DNA from: Allium sativum
Taxonomy: Eukaryota > Streptophyta > Magnoliopsida > Asparagales > Amaryllidaceae
DNA: 64,000 nt
Reading direction: 5' to 3'
Assembly (NCBI GenBank): GCA_030737875.1
Contig: CM060926.1
Location: 314,190,922-314,254,921 of the forward strand
The position numbers and the translations under genes are program-made. Position 1 is the stretch's first letter. Each line of letters starts with the position of its first letter. Below, one piece after another: positions 1-12,860 of this stretch. The notes under the pieces were generated by a model. That model was given only the letters and a program-made list of their open reading frames with translations. It made no database searches and was not told the origin of the DNA.

Positions 1-241
1 TGGAGAAGGCCTAGAAAGGCGAGTTGGAGTTGTACCAATTGAGCCGTACAGAGGAGGTGCTGGCGAAATTTTTAGGGAATTTAAGGTGTTAGAAAATTTT
101 CAATATTTTTGAAAATATTTATTTACAGTATTGAATTGATTTTTGATTTAAACTAAAATTGGATTTGAAAGTTAATGGGTTTATAACGTCCTTTCTTACC
201 TTAGCAATTTCGAGGACGAAATTATTTTAAGGGGGGAAGAA
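1..241 (+). mobile_element. 3' end of Gypsy element A internal region, with polypurine tract
   Basis: This is the last stretch of the internal region of a plus-strand Ty3/Gypsy element. I can assign no protein domain to its first ~100 bases. Near the end comes the sequence typical of plant chromoviruses just before the 3' LTR: a GGACGAAATT-like box around 211-222, then a purine run TTAAGGGGGGAAGAA at 227-241 that would prime plus-strand DNA synthesis. The LTR begins directly after it with TGTAACGACCCG at 242. The gag-pol of this element would lie upstream, outside the window. Confidence 0.75.
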
Positions 242-3200
242 TGTAACGACCCGTGTTTTTGGCACTCAAATATTTAATTTTATTTATTTATTTTAAATAT
301 TATATTTGGGAATATAATGGAATTTATTATTTAATTCGTGATTTAAACGTAGTTTGAACGTTATATAATTTATATAATATAAAACGAGCTCGAAATGGCG
401 CTGCAGTTCGTAATATGGAGTTTTGAACTTCAACTGGATCCAAATTTCGTGTTATATATTGATAGTTATAGCCAAATCAATTTTAAAATAGTCGCTATAG
501 AATCGTCCATCGACCGTAACGGTTTATCAGATATAACTGCATATCGGTTTCGAATTTAGACTAGGTTCTTTTGAGGCGTAGTGATAATTTAATTTTTAGA
601 ATTTTATGGTAATTTTTAATTAATTAAATAAGCAACTTTGTGTGTGGAGTATTTTGCACCCTGTAATCAACATTTTGGGGTTTCACAATATGAGTCAAAC
701 TACCGGTATTATTATATTTTTGGAATCCTGGCAGATCGCTGATAACAACGGTATTTTTATTTTCGTCGATTGAGCTCCGAAGAAACGAGGAGAGTTTTTT
801 TTGAAACAAAGGTAACTTTTATTGAATGGTTAACTGGTCAAACGGACTCCAAATTCAACGAAACAAGTTTCATACGAAACCTTAGGAAGAGGTCTAGTGA
901 AACGTCAAGGTCTCATATTTTTAGGAATTTTTCTGTAATTTTAAGGAATTAAAGCTCGGTGTTTTTCATCGATATTTTCTAAGGGATTTTCACAAACGGT
1001 GTCGGAATTCGACGAAACCTGTCCCATTAGATCCGGAATATTTTTTTATGCTAGGATTACCTATTTGTTTGTCAAAAATGGAGAATTTATGTTGGTAATT
1101 TGACACATTTCTCATTGCAAAGTTTGGAATAATAAAATATTATTAAAACATGTCCACTTCTTATATAGTGCACTAACGCAACCTTATCTTGTTTTTCCAT
1201 ATGCTATTTGAAATACTTTGGTTAGCTGCTTGCTGCATGTTGCGTTAGCTTGTGGATAGTTATTTAGCGTTAGTACACATACAACTTGCGTACACCCTAA
1301 AGACCTCTATACCTATGCCTTGTAACTTCAGGTATAAAATCACACAGCTACACTGAGAAGCCTACACCGTATCTACCTCCTACAAATGAGTTTTCTCCAT
1401 CACCATGGCTCTTCTTGAGGTGAATACACGCTGCAAACACTGCAAACCCACAGCAAATACCAAAGTCTTGCCGACCAAGGAAAGACATTGAAAGGGACAT
1501 CACACAAACCGTGGCGACAAAGTAATAAATAAATAAAATATTTTACAGCACCGTGCGAAGCACGTATTCATCTCTTATATATATATATGAATCACAGTTC
1601 TTCTGCACCAAACCCAAACCCAAACAGTTTCCGCCATTCATTTTCTTTCCGCTCTCATCTTTCTTTCTGAAACCGCATATTAAAAAAAAATAAAAAAATA
1701 AAAAAAAGAAAAGAGAAGAAAAAAAAAAGAAGCGCCGAACTGGATAGAATTCGGATGGCAATGTACATGGTGCGGAGAAAGTGAACGGCACGCTCATGGT
1801 AATGATAATACGCCTAATGATAAATTTTTGTGTCTAATTATGTTTAGCGCAAAGCCTAATCCTGTTTAGGAGTAAAATATGACGTAGCCGATTTTTTTCT
1901 ACTATACCACCGACTATTTACTACACCCAACTGTAGTTCAAATTTGAATATAACCAACTTAGTGACTTGTTAAACATTAAGACTACCAGATCCTATTTTT
2001 GGGATTGAAAAAAATTATATTTAAACATTTTCAATGAGTCCATACCGCTTTATAATGCTAATCCGCAGTTTAGAATTGCCTAATTGTTTATTCCATGACC
2101 AATTTATATTTTACCATGCTCGAAAGAAGTACACAGCAAGGGAAGGTGATTTAAATATGTTGAATCCTTTATGTAATGTGACCACCATGTTGTATAGCAA
2201 CGTGGTTTAAGGTCCAGATGTGCCGAATCTTAGTATGTGCCCAATTATATATTTTTAGAATATAATTAATTAATAAAATAAGATTTAATCAAAGGTTAAT
2301 TTACTTAGACTTAAACCGTAACTTGAAATGTTAGTGACGTTCACATATGTTATCAGAATCAGATACAACAAGGAGCATTGGAACCCTATCGACAGATGTA
2401 ACCTTTTAAAGCTAAATCCGACGGAGTTGAAAGCAACCGAGATCTTCAGCTAAATTAAACACTGGTTTAATTTAACTGAAATGAACCGTTCTGTCGACAA
2501 ATGAAATCAAGGTGAGTTAAACTCACTCAGTTTTCCCATTTATATTTTATATAAATTGGGTACTTTATTTTGTGTGCTCTACTTGCTGATGGTTGTCTGT
2601 TTGCTAGTTATACACTTATCGTTGATTAAAACTGATGAAATTAAACTGTGTTTAATTTCAGTGAAATACCAAATCGTTATTTTTAACGATTAGTTCCAAT
2701 AAAGGTAACTCACCTTGGTTGGTCACGTTTATTTATAAACGTGTTTTAAATGGTTGAATTGTGTGAATTGCTTGTGGTTGATGTTAAATGGTCGTGATTC
2801 ATTTCAGTTAAACCAAACTGAATGATCCGATTTGAGATAACCATTGTAATTTCAGGGAAGAACAGGTTGGAGGGACCCAACCGGATCCCTCAAATGTATT
2901 ATTTATTTTCATATTCTCATATATGAACTGATCTGTTTGTGTGATTGATTTGATGGTTGATTATTGAATGTTCAACATCTATTAGTTTAAACCAATGAGT
3001 GATATTGGTTGGATATTTGGCAGCGTATGGCCTATAAAATCAATCGTTTTATAGATATTGATTCACCGTCAGGTGAGTCAATAGAGATGAAATTATAAAA
3101 TTTATTTTATAACTGGAGATAGATTTTTGAAATATATTATTTTGAATCAAAGTTATTAAAGAGAAATATTTTATTTATTTAAAACTTTGATTTGTTATTA

Positions 3201-5946
3201 ATTTATTTTTATAAAGTAAATGCTGATGTTAATCAGATTTACGAGTAGGAGAATAAGAAATGAATCGAATGGTTAAACTTTGATAATTGTTTTGTAAAGA
3301 AACAATTAATGGATTTATTTAAATTAATTATATTTTTAATTAATTTAAAGTGAGGATTAATTGGAATTGGCTAACGAGATAATCAAGTTTGAGTGAATTA
3401 AATCGACCATTTTGAATTTGAATTGATTATCAAATTAATGTGTTCTTGGATTAAATATCGTTTAAATTTAGATAAGGTTTTGAAAAAGGGTTTAAGATAA
3501 ACCAGAATATATAAGTGAGTTTCAAAGTGTAAATCGTTAATATTGAATTAACGTTATTTGAAAATGAGATCAAGTAAAAAGGAAAATTTGAAATAAGATT
3601 TCAAAAGTGTGGAATGGTCGAATAGTTTTGAAAGAAGATTGTAAATAAGTGAATCTGGTTAAAGAAGTGGGTTATAGGGTTGTATAACTAAACCCAAGTT
3701 ATAATGGAATGTATTTCGAGACTGAAATGGGAATATTGATTTTGTGATTACAACTTATATTCATCTGAGGATAAGAACGTTGTTTGATCAAGGTCTGAGA
3801 GGTAATTAAAATACCCCAACTTGAACAACATCAGGATTTTCTGAAGATGATATTAGTTGGCGATCGTAAAAGAGGTTCATGATAATACAACGAATGTTTT
3901 GAAAGGGGAAATGAGAGGAAATCATATATGGTTATAAGTTACTTTACTAAGTATTATAACGTAATGGTTCTGAGGACATTAATATATAAGAATATAGTTA
4001 TTCGAGATAGAGTTAGTCAAACATAGTTATCCAGGATGAGTTGTCATTTCGTACGACTGCTAGCGAAATTCGCAGGGCTGCAGATAGCCTACGGCGGTCG
4101 GATGTTTCCTGAGGGAATCAGGCGTAACCATTGTGATCGCTGTGATCTAGAGTCAAGCGAATGGATTTAAGTCGAGTGTTAGTTAATCGATAGGAGTTAA
4201 ATAAGTCGAGTTAATCAATTAGAATTAACCAGTTAGAGTTAATCAGTTTGAGTTAATCCATTAGAGTTAAATCGAATTAGAGTTATTCAAATATCGTATT
4301 TTCAATAATAAAGAGCTAGAAGTTTTATTTAACAGAAGTGAACTAGTTTGATTTAAATTTAAAGGCCAAGTGATGCTGAATACTGAACCAGTGAATTCAT
4401 TGGAGTGTCATGATTGAAACACTGTTTATTTTGATAGTTAAAACACCGACTATCAAACATGTCCAATACGATTGTTGGTACGGAAAGACCGGGATCGAAT
4501 TTATTCGAAAACCTTTCCGACCAACAAATACGTGAAGATATCAGAAGATGGTCGAGATGGAGCATTGAAGACCGTGGATCTTCATAAGCGGAAGAACCGC
4601 TAATAATCCTTGGTGAGCTCCCAGAGATGAACTGTGGTTCTGTCGTGGTTGGAATCTACGGGTTGCAAGGACTTCTCGCTACTGATCCATGGGGTGATTC
4701 CTATATGGATGCAGTAGGAGAGTGACTTCGGTTCATCCTGTTCCTGGATGACTTGTATGGACGAGTGTCTGACAGAGTATTTCCAAAGGACCACGTACGT
4801 TGATTTCTTCAAACATATTATAGTCGGTTAGCTCCCGACTAGAGTATTTTGTGGACGTCAATTAGTGATATCCAGAGGATCTGACGATGTGGCATTCAAA
4901 GTGAATAATGGCCAGATGTTCGAAGAGGAATTCTAGCCTCAAGCCTCATCAACCGGGAAATGACAAAAATCGGGCAGGCAGCATGGCTATGTGGGTCGCT
5001 CTCATTAGGGTGTATGATCACCTATCTAGAGAAATTCCTTTTGCTTCTTAAATCTATCGATGCTGTCCCTTTTCGGGCAGGCGGTTGCTGATCCCAACCG
5101 TCGGTGATATACATTCGATACACTCAAGCGAAATGAGTGGTCGGTCATGTGAGGGCCGGGTTGCAAGACGTTCTTGTTGAACCCAGTGTATTCGCCTCTA
5201 GAGATACACGTGCGGAAGGTGGTCCCATACCTTGTCATAGTTGGAATCCAATCTCCAATAAGCACCCGCGGTTTTTTTTGTATACTATATATGTGGAGCG
5301 TGAGATGCAAGCGTTCCACTAGATTGTTATTTACTTGTATTTAGACATTATTATAATATCAAACAAGATATTGGTTTCAAAATATTTTGGGTTATCGTAA
5401 GGTAAAAACCGTCCGTATTTATGTGTGGATTTGGTCTTACGATTATCCTTTTCTTTCGAAAGGATTTTAACTTTAAAATCAAGTTGTGTGATACTCTTAA
5501 TACTGTGCGAGTTTTTCTCACTCTGGTTCACCAGACTGACCCGGTGTTTGTAAATGCTCGGGTTAGCCCGGAGTGTACAGGTTCAGGTCATCGACTGCTG
5601 TGAAGAGACGAGCTGGAAGAGTCCAGACGTATGATATTACTATTCCGCTGTGTGTTGTATATGGGAACAGGCTATTATAACTGTCCCATTGTGTGATGTA
5701 CTCTGATATTGTAAGTATTTTCAAAGCTCTCAATAAAGATTTATTTCGGTATTATATTTTGTTCCACTGCGATGTGAGACTCTGTGTTGTTTCTTCTTCT
5801 AATATTCTAATATTTCTTTCTTTCTTATCTCACCCTCTAATTTCTTTCTAATAACTATCCAGAGTTTCGGTGCTTGGAGGATCGCCATGAGTTACAGTAA
5901 AGGTATTTATGTCGATTTTCGGGGTCGAAATCTCTGGGTCGTTACA
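242..5946 (+). repeat. Long 3' LTR of Gypsy element A (5.7 kb)
   Basis: The LTR begins TGTAACGACCC after a polypurine tract and ends GGGTCGTTACA at 5946. These termini are an 11-bp perfect inverted repeat, which fixes both ends. At 5705 bp it is very long for an LTR. Chromoviruses of the Tekay/Del type do carry multi-kilobase LTRs, so the family assignment is plausible but inferred. It holds no credible protein. Contents include an A/T-rich first kilobase, a TATAAAA motif at 1333-1339, a degenerate AGTTAATC-type short repeat at about 4180-4290, and a GC-richer stretch at 4900-5300. The stretch around 5225-5275 resembles the minus-strand LTR sequence near 56365-56385, so the two belong to one diverged family. 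The 3' LTR abuts the pol of element B at 5947, which indicates nested insertion. A further insertion hidden inside the first 4 kb cannot be excluded. Confidence 0.85.
1333..1339 (+). promoter_or_regulatory. Candidate TATA box in LTR A
   Basis: TATAAAA sits in the sense orientation of LTR A, followed about 30 bases later by an A/C-rich stretch (CACACAGCTACACTG) that would suit a plant start site. It is a single motif match in A/T-rich DNA, so it is only a candidate promoter. Confidence 0.3.
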
Positions 5947-8900
5947 AAGAATGTCGTTATTCATGGTATGCTTTCTGTTTTTGATGTTCCTGTTAGAGTT
6001 TTGTTTGATACCGGAGCTTCCAGTTCTTTCATATCTAGTGACCTGGTAGATAGGTTGGGATTGGAGCCCGAGATCGTCGATAGACCTTTAGTAGTGACGG
6101 ACCCGATTGGTGGTTCGACTAACCTTAGCATGATTTGTCGTAATGTGGTCTTATCGAGTCATGGATGCATGTTTGTTTGTGATTGCTTTGTTTTGGGCTT
6201 TACTGGGTTTGGCATTGTTTTGGGAGTCGATTGGCACCAAAGATACGGGGTGGTGGTAGTCTATGAGGGATTTTTGGTGACAGCTAGAGCGGATGATAGG
6301 CGGAGGGTAGTGTTTAGTGGTCTACCTGGTGATGGAGTAATGGCTAGTTTTCTAAACTCCCTCGACATCCTGCATAGTGAGTTGTCAGGTTTGCCCGTGG
6401 TTGGCCAGTATTTGGACGTATTCGAGGAAGTGACCGGGCTTCCACCACATCGAGAGATTGAGTTCCGTATTGATTTAGTGAAAGATGCCAGACCTATAGT
6501 GATGCCACTTCGTCGTATGGCACCAAGGGAGCAGCGAGAGCTCGGGGTGCAAGTTAGCGATCTTTTGAAGAAGGGATTTATTAAAAGGAGTGTTTCTGAA
6601 TGGGGAGCACCAGTTGTGTTTGCTACCAAGGCCGATGGTTCCCTTCGTTTGTGTGTAGACTACCGCGAGTTGAATAAAGTGACGAGGAAGAACAAGTATC
6701 CTCTACCGCGGATTAATGATTTGTTTGATCAAGTTAGTGGCGCGAGAGTATTCTCTCAGTTGGATCTCGTGACAGGTTTTCATCAGCTTAGAGTGGAAGC
6801 TGAGAATATAGCTAAAACGACGTTTCGGACGCCGTCTGGGTTTTATGAGTGGTTGGTCATGCCATTCGGGCTGACCAATGCCCCAGCATATTTTGTGGAT
6901 CTTATGAATAGGGTATTCATAGATCAGTTGAATAAGTTTATCCTTGTGTTCGTGGATGATATTTTGGTCTACTCGAGGATAGAGGAAGAACACAAGGAAC
7001 ATTTAAGAATAGTGATGGAGGTGTTGAGAAAACACCAATTGAAAGCAAAGTTTTCTAAGTGTCACTTCTGGAGGAGGGAAGTGAGATTCTTGGGCCATGT
7101 CATTTCAAAAAATGGTATTGCCGTGGACCCTGTGAAGGTGGTTACGGTACAAGATTGGTCTACGCCCAAGAATGCAACGGACATAAGAAGTTTCTTGGGA
7201 TTAGCCGGATATTATCGTAAGTTTATCCAAAACTTCTCCAAGATAGCAGCACCGTTGACTTAGTTGACCAAGAAGAATCAGGCTTTTGTCTGGGACGAAA
7301 AGTGCGAGAATGCATTCAAGAGTCTAAAGGACAAGTTGACATGTGCACCAGTGTTAGTCATTCCTAAGGGGAATGAAGAGATGACGGTATACACAGATGC
7401 ATGTGGTACCGGACTAGGTGTTGTATTGATGCAAGGCGGTAAGGTTGTAGCTTATGCAAGTCGGCAATTGAAACCGCACAAGAGAAGATACCCTACCCAC
7501 GATTTGGAATTAGCAGCGATCATGTTCGCATTGAAGATGTGGAGACATTATCTCCTGGGAGAAAGATTTAAGCTGTTTATCGATCATAAATCGTTAAAGT
7601 ATCTTTTCTCCCAAAAGGATCTAAATCTCCGACAGCAAAGATGGTTAGAATTCTTAGCTTCCTGTGATTTCGACATCGCATATACACCAGGAAAGGGCAA
7701 TATGGTGGTTGATGCATTGAGTAGAAGACATGCCAGTTTAGGGGCTATGTTTCTAGAATGGAAGCAACTGGAGTACATCGCTGGGTATGATTTCAGACCA
7801 AAGTGCTAATTGGATCCAGAAATGTTAGCAAGTTTGACGATCAGACCCACTTTGATTGAGAGGATTGGTTCCAGTCAGAGGAACGATCCTAACCTATTAG
7901 AAATAATCTCAAAGTTAGAGATGGGAATCGATGGAGAGATGAACAAGTATGGGCTTGATCGAGATGGATGGCTTAGAAAGAATGGAAGGCTAGTTGTACC
8001 CAATGTCAATGGATTGAGAGATGAAGTGCTTAGAGAATGTCATCACTCAAAAATGACTATACATCCCGGTGGTAACAAAATGTATCGAGACATGAAGCAG
8101 ACCTACTACTGGGAAGGGATGAAAAGAGACATTGGGAAGTTTATATCCAAATGCATGAATTGCCAGCTAGTTAAAGCTGAGCAAAAGAAGCCTAGTGGTT
8201 TGCTACAACCATTAGAAATTCCAGAATGGAAATGGGAACAAGTGTCAATGGATTTCATTGATGGGTTACCAAGGACTAGGTCGGGCCATGATAGCATTTG
8301 GGTGATTGTGGACCGATTGACCAAAAGTGCAAGATTTATACCCGTCAAGTCAAACAGGACGGTAGCTAAATTAGCGGAACTGTATGTAAAGTGGATAGTG
8401 AGATTTCATGGAATACCCAAGGGCATTGTGAGTGACCGAGATCCGTTGTTCACTAGTGGATTTTGGAAGAGCTTACAAGAGGCGTTAGGATCAGAATTAC
8501 ATCTCAGTACCGCGTATCATCCTCAAACCGACGGTCAAACAGAGAGGGTGAATCGTATATTAGAAGACCTCTTAAGAGCCTGTGTATTGGATTTTGGTGG
8601 GTCATGGGATGACCATTTGCATCTAGTAGAGTTTGCATATAATAATAGTTATCAATCCAATATTGGTATGGCTCCATTTGAAGCTTTGTACGGAAGACCG
8701 TGCAACTCACTGTCATGTTGGTTAGAAACTGGTGAGAAGTTTGTGCTTGGACCGGATGTGATAAGGGAAACTTCAGACAAGATCAAGATTATCCGACAGC
8801 GAATGAAGGCTGCCCAAGATAGGCAGAAGAGTTATGCTGATAAGAGGAGAAGAGAATTAAAGTTCTCCATTGGCGACTTGGTGTTTGTCAAGATATCTCC

Positions 8901-9297
8901 GTTGAAGAACGTGATATGATTTGGCAGGAAAGGCAAGTTAGCACCAAGATTTGTTGGTCTATTCCCAGTTCTTGAGCAAATTCGGAATTTGGCACATAAA
9001 GTTGAATTACCAGACAAGATGGCAGGAGTTCACAACGTATTTCATGTTTCCCAGTTAAGGAAATTCGTACACGACCCAGACGTAACTATTTCACCTGATC
9101 AGTTGGATGATGTCGAAGTTGAACCCGAGGCAGTTGGGAACCGCAGGTCTATGCGTATTGTTGGGAACGATACGAAGCAGCTTCGAAGGAAGGCAGTGAA
9201 ATTAGTCAAAGTCCAGTGGGGTGGGAGTGAGAATGACTGTACTTGGGAGACAGAGGAGAGCATTAGGAAGACGTATCCAGAACTCTTCGCCTGGTAA
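5947..9297 (+). pseudogene. Gypsy element B pol (protease-RT-RNase H-integrase-chromodomain) with three in-frame stops
   Basis: This is a continuous reading frame of about 1117 codons coding a Ty3/Gypsy chromovirus polyprotein without gag. In order: aspartic protease with LFDTGASS near 6001-6027; reverse transcriptase with catalytic VFVDD ending at 6960; RNase H beginning YTDACGTG near 7390; integrase with the zinc-binding HH...CxxC segment at about 8040-8160 and the DDE core through [13 protein letters not shown] near 8520-8555; and a chromodomain (LVKVQWGG...CTWE) before the stop at 9297. The frame never shifts but is broken by TAG at 7261, TAA at 7807 and TGA at 8917, so full-length protein cannot be made. 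An ATG at 5887 lies inside LTR A and only happens to be in frame; the real pol sequence starts at 5947. gag was separated from pol by insertion of element A and lies upstream, outside the window. Confidence 0.93.
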
Positions 9298-9454
9298 GAT
9301 TTCAATTTCGATTTAGTCTTTCCGCAGGCTAGGATATGTTTGTTTTGTTTGTTTTGCATGTTTGATTGTTGTTTATGGCTAGTAGGCATGCAGGATCCTT
9401 TGTATGTTTTGGGTTAAGGAATTTCGGGGACGAAATTTCTTAAGGGGGGGAGAG
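9298..9454 (+). other. 3' untranslated region and polypurine tract of element B
   Basis: This short non-coding stretch lies between the pol stop codon and the 3' LTR. It ends with the chromovirus box TTTCGGGGACGAAATTTCTT followed by the purine run TAAGGGGGGGAGAG at 9441-9454, the expected plus-strand primer immediately before the LTR at 9455. Confidence 0.85.
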
Positions 9455-11469
9455 TGTAACGACCCGCATTCTACGCATCGTAGGATCGTAGAATATTTAT
9501 TTCTTTCACATACGAAGTCGTATGGTCATGTAACTTTGGGAGACGACTATTGGGGTCATTTCCCATGTCCATGATTTTTGTCGATTTTTAAATGATCGTT
9601 TTGCCCCTAGATGGTCTTTTTTTGGCCATAACTTTTGATTGGAAAGGAGTTTTGACCTGAAACCACTTCCATTAGCTCCGGATAATGGTTTACCTTTCCG
9701 TAGAGTGGTCACATGTGAAAAACGGACTTACCGTTTGGAAGATATGACTGAAATAAGGTTTGGAAGGTGAAAAACTGCTTAACCGGGCCAAATAGGGTGA
9801 TTAATGAATGAGCCCATAACCCATTTCGGGATTAGGGTTATGGGGAGGCTGAAATGAGTTAGGTTTTCATTTCATTTCGGTTTTCTAGCCGCCATTTACC
9901 TCCTAAGAACCCTAATAATGGCCTCCAACCTCTAAAACACCTCCAAACCACTTTCTAATCAAGGATTAAGCTTAGCAACATCAAATCAAAGAGGATTAGC
10001 ACCAAAACAAGGTTAGAGCTGCTGTGTTGCATAGGGGACAACGCCAAATAGAGATTCATTTCAGATTTGGTATTTTATTTGTGGCCAAGGTGAGTGATTT
10101 GCATAGTTTTGCACTAATTACGGTTGATTAAGTGTAATTAGTGAAGATTAACGAAATTAGACATGATAAAATTCTGGAAAAATATTTATAAATTCGAAAA
10201 TGATGTTTTATACCTCTGTTAGAAATTTGGGTTGATTTGGTTAAGTTTTACTAATTCTATCATCATTTGTTGTTAAGCATGATTAAGGGAAAATATGGGG
10301 TTTTGACTATGTTTGATCTATTTTAACCTACCAAGTTATTGGTTTGATTTTTGTGGTTGATGTTATATGTTCCCATGACTGTTTGGTATGAAGTGTGATT
10401 GTTTAGAATAGTTAGATTGGTCGAAAACGCCGTCGAATGGCGTAAACAGCTTGCTGAACAAAGTGCAGGAAGACACCCGAACTGGATCGGTTAGGAAGGA
10501 TCCCGAACCGAACCGGCCAGGAGACCTCTCCGCGGACCGAACCGCCCCTCCAAACTGTTGCATCCACGAGACGATCTGGAAAATTAGGGAGCATCTTCTC
10601 CAACCCGACCCGTGTAGTCTCCTCCGAACCGAACCGATGGGAGCTCCGGACCGATCCGCTTATCTGGAGAGCCCACGATCTGAACCATGTTACCCGATCC
10701 GAACCGATGCGCCATGGAAGAACTTGAGGAACTCGACCCGAACCGAGGTGATGAAGATTCCGATCTGAACTGTGGAGCTTGGACATGAGGCGTGGATCAC
10801 GAACTGAACTGGGGAGCACGATCCGGTGACGACTAAAAACCCGGGATGCAATGGTGGTCCAAATGGAAGTTAGAGCTCAGGATCTAGTTGGGAACCAACG
10901 AGTTCACTTCATGGTTGGGCTTTGCTGCGGAACGTGTGCTAAGGGGTTGTCGATGTCTATAACTTTGGATCACTATGTGTAAGGGGTATGAGAACGGATT
11001 CAGGGCCACATTGGCCTAGGTATGACTAAAAGGGCTATAGACCAATGAAGTGGGGTCATTTGAAAAGGTTTGGTCATGACTCCATGAGGTAAGCTTGGTA
11101 GTAGCAGTAGTCGTACAAGTTGAACTCCGTCCCTACTTCGATGGGTCTAGTGATCGAAGCGGTAGATATCGTATGCTTTACGCACTGAGTGAGAGAGGTG
11201 AGGATGGTTGCTATGTTTGATTTGTTTGCCATCATTATGACATGCACACCCCACCCCCGTATCCTTTATACCGTATGTTCAGTCTCGCCTGTTTTATGTC
11301 AAGATTATGTTATTATTATATTTTGTTCCTTGCGTTGTGAGACATTCTACAGGTTCCTTGTTAGTTCATTCTCTTCTTTCCTTTCTTTGACGACCGTTCT
11401 GTGCTAGTCGGGCATGTGTACAGCGCACCTTCGAAGGAAATGGAGGCAGGTGCGGGGCGGGCCGTCACA
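9455..11469 (+). repeat. 3' LTR of Gypsy element B (2.0 kb)
   Basis: The LTR starts TGTAACGACCCGC right after the polypurine tract and ends GCGGGCCGTCACA, an imperfect inverted match. The five bases that follow (TTCAT, 11470-11474) are the candidate target-site duplication; the partner lies outside the window. A likely 5' splice donor (CCAAGGTGAGTG) lies near 10084-10095. Bases 10478-10815 are GC-rich and crowded with GAACCG/CGAACC motifs. The end region (about 11308-11335) shares a short motif with the end of LTR A, in line with the two elements being related. I see no protein-coding gene in it. Confidence 0.88.
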
Positions 11470-12810
11470 TTCATGGAGAACTACTACAGGACAAAAATTC
11501 TCTAAATACTCATGAGATCAAGCAGGTGTTCTGGCAAAAAGAAACAAAAACAAAAAACCAATGAAGATGCTAAATATTATTGTGTGTTATTTATGGATCA
11601 GACATACTCAAAAAGCCTACAGTTCAAGAACAAGCAAGTCAATTGATTCTCTAGTAAGTCAAATAGATAATCAATAAGAAAGTTCAAGGCTTTTTTCTAC
11701 TTTAACCGATGCAATAATATTTTGTTAACATATAATCAAATAGTCATTCATGTGCAGGAATGTTGGAAATGAATGAATATTGAATGGGAAAATGTAGAAG
11801 CATGGGTAAAATGAGAGGCATCGAATGTCTTGGAACTCACATCCAAATATTTAATAAACATTATATGATTTTATACTAAGATGAAGACATTATTATACTT
11901 TCCATGAGACAAATAGATACTTAGAAGCAATATCATCTTAGCAGATGGTGCATGCACCACATCACATATGTTGTCGCGTTCGTGCTCGTACTCGAGTCTT
12001 AATCCAAACTCGAACCTGCATCCACATCCGCGGCATGGACGAGTGAGCGTTTGAGACACTTAGCACTTTGTAATTGGCGGTTGGTTGACTGTTTAGACCA
12101 GATAGTTTTTAGTTTTCCTTTCAAATTCAAATGGAAACGGTAACAAAAATGGTTATGCCACTCGGTAAAAAGGTCACAACTCTTCCAAGCATTGCAACCG
12201 TTAAAACGATATCCCCACACCTATTTAAACGATGAGGAGGAACATAACAAAATTATCGAATCAATAAATTTTGAATTGTGTTCTTCTCTTTCTTCCTCAG
12301 ACTCTGTTCTTAATTTGGATCTTTTGAGTTCGTCGTCCTCTGTAAATTTCAGTGAAGTTTTGTAGATCCGGTTAGTTTTATCTTGGAAAACAATTTCTTG
12401 TCACTCTTCTACACCTTAAGAGGAACAGTGCTATTTAAGAAACAGATTATTCTAAACTTGGACAAGCTGAAAGGTACAATAATTAATTGTTTACTCATAC
12501 TTTTAAAGGTACTTGCAAATCTTTGCAGCAATTATTTGCATGGGGTTTTTGTAAAGTAAGTAAACACATTTTTTGCAAAGTATTTGTAAAAAAAGACTGC
12601 AACATAGTTGTAACAACTTGTGTTGCATATTTCCTATTCCTTTTACAATCTTGAAACAATATTTACTGTTGACTACTACTGCAGACGATGATGTCACGGA
12701 AAAGCAATAATTATGTGCCAACAAAAACTGTGACTCAACTTGTATAACAAATGTTCTATCGGTGGCGCTATATATCATGGAGGAATGCAAAAGAAGTTCA
12801 CAGGAGTACC

Positions 12811-12860
12811 ACTACAAAAAAAAAGGCGTATTACAATGGTGAGTAAACTTTGTTAAAATA
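12811..12860 (+). mobile_element. Possible CACTA-type transposon end
   Basis: CACTACAAAAAAAAAGGCGT followed by TTACAATGG is the style of a plant CACTA (En/Spm) terminus: a CACTA start, an A-run, and subterminal TTACAA motifs. I could not find a clean partner end (TTTTTGTAGTG) with a 3-bp duplication. The nearest candidate, TTTTTTGTAGTC near 14524-14535, is imperfect. Confidence 0.3.

Noticed and set aside
1543..1797. 84-codon minus-strand frame in LTR A
   Set aside because: Low-complexity Phe/Leu-rich translation of an A-rich run; no support for a protein.
5887..7263. A gene starting [11 protein letters not shown] at 5887
   Set aside because: The first 20 codons lie inside the end of LTR A; the true protease-pol sequence starts after the LTR boundary at 5947.
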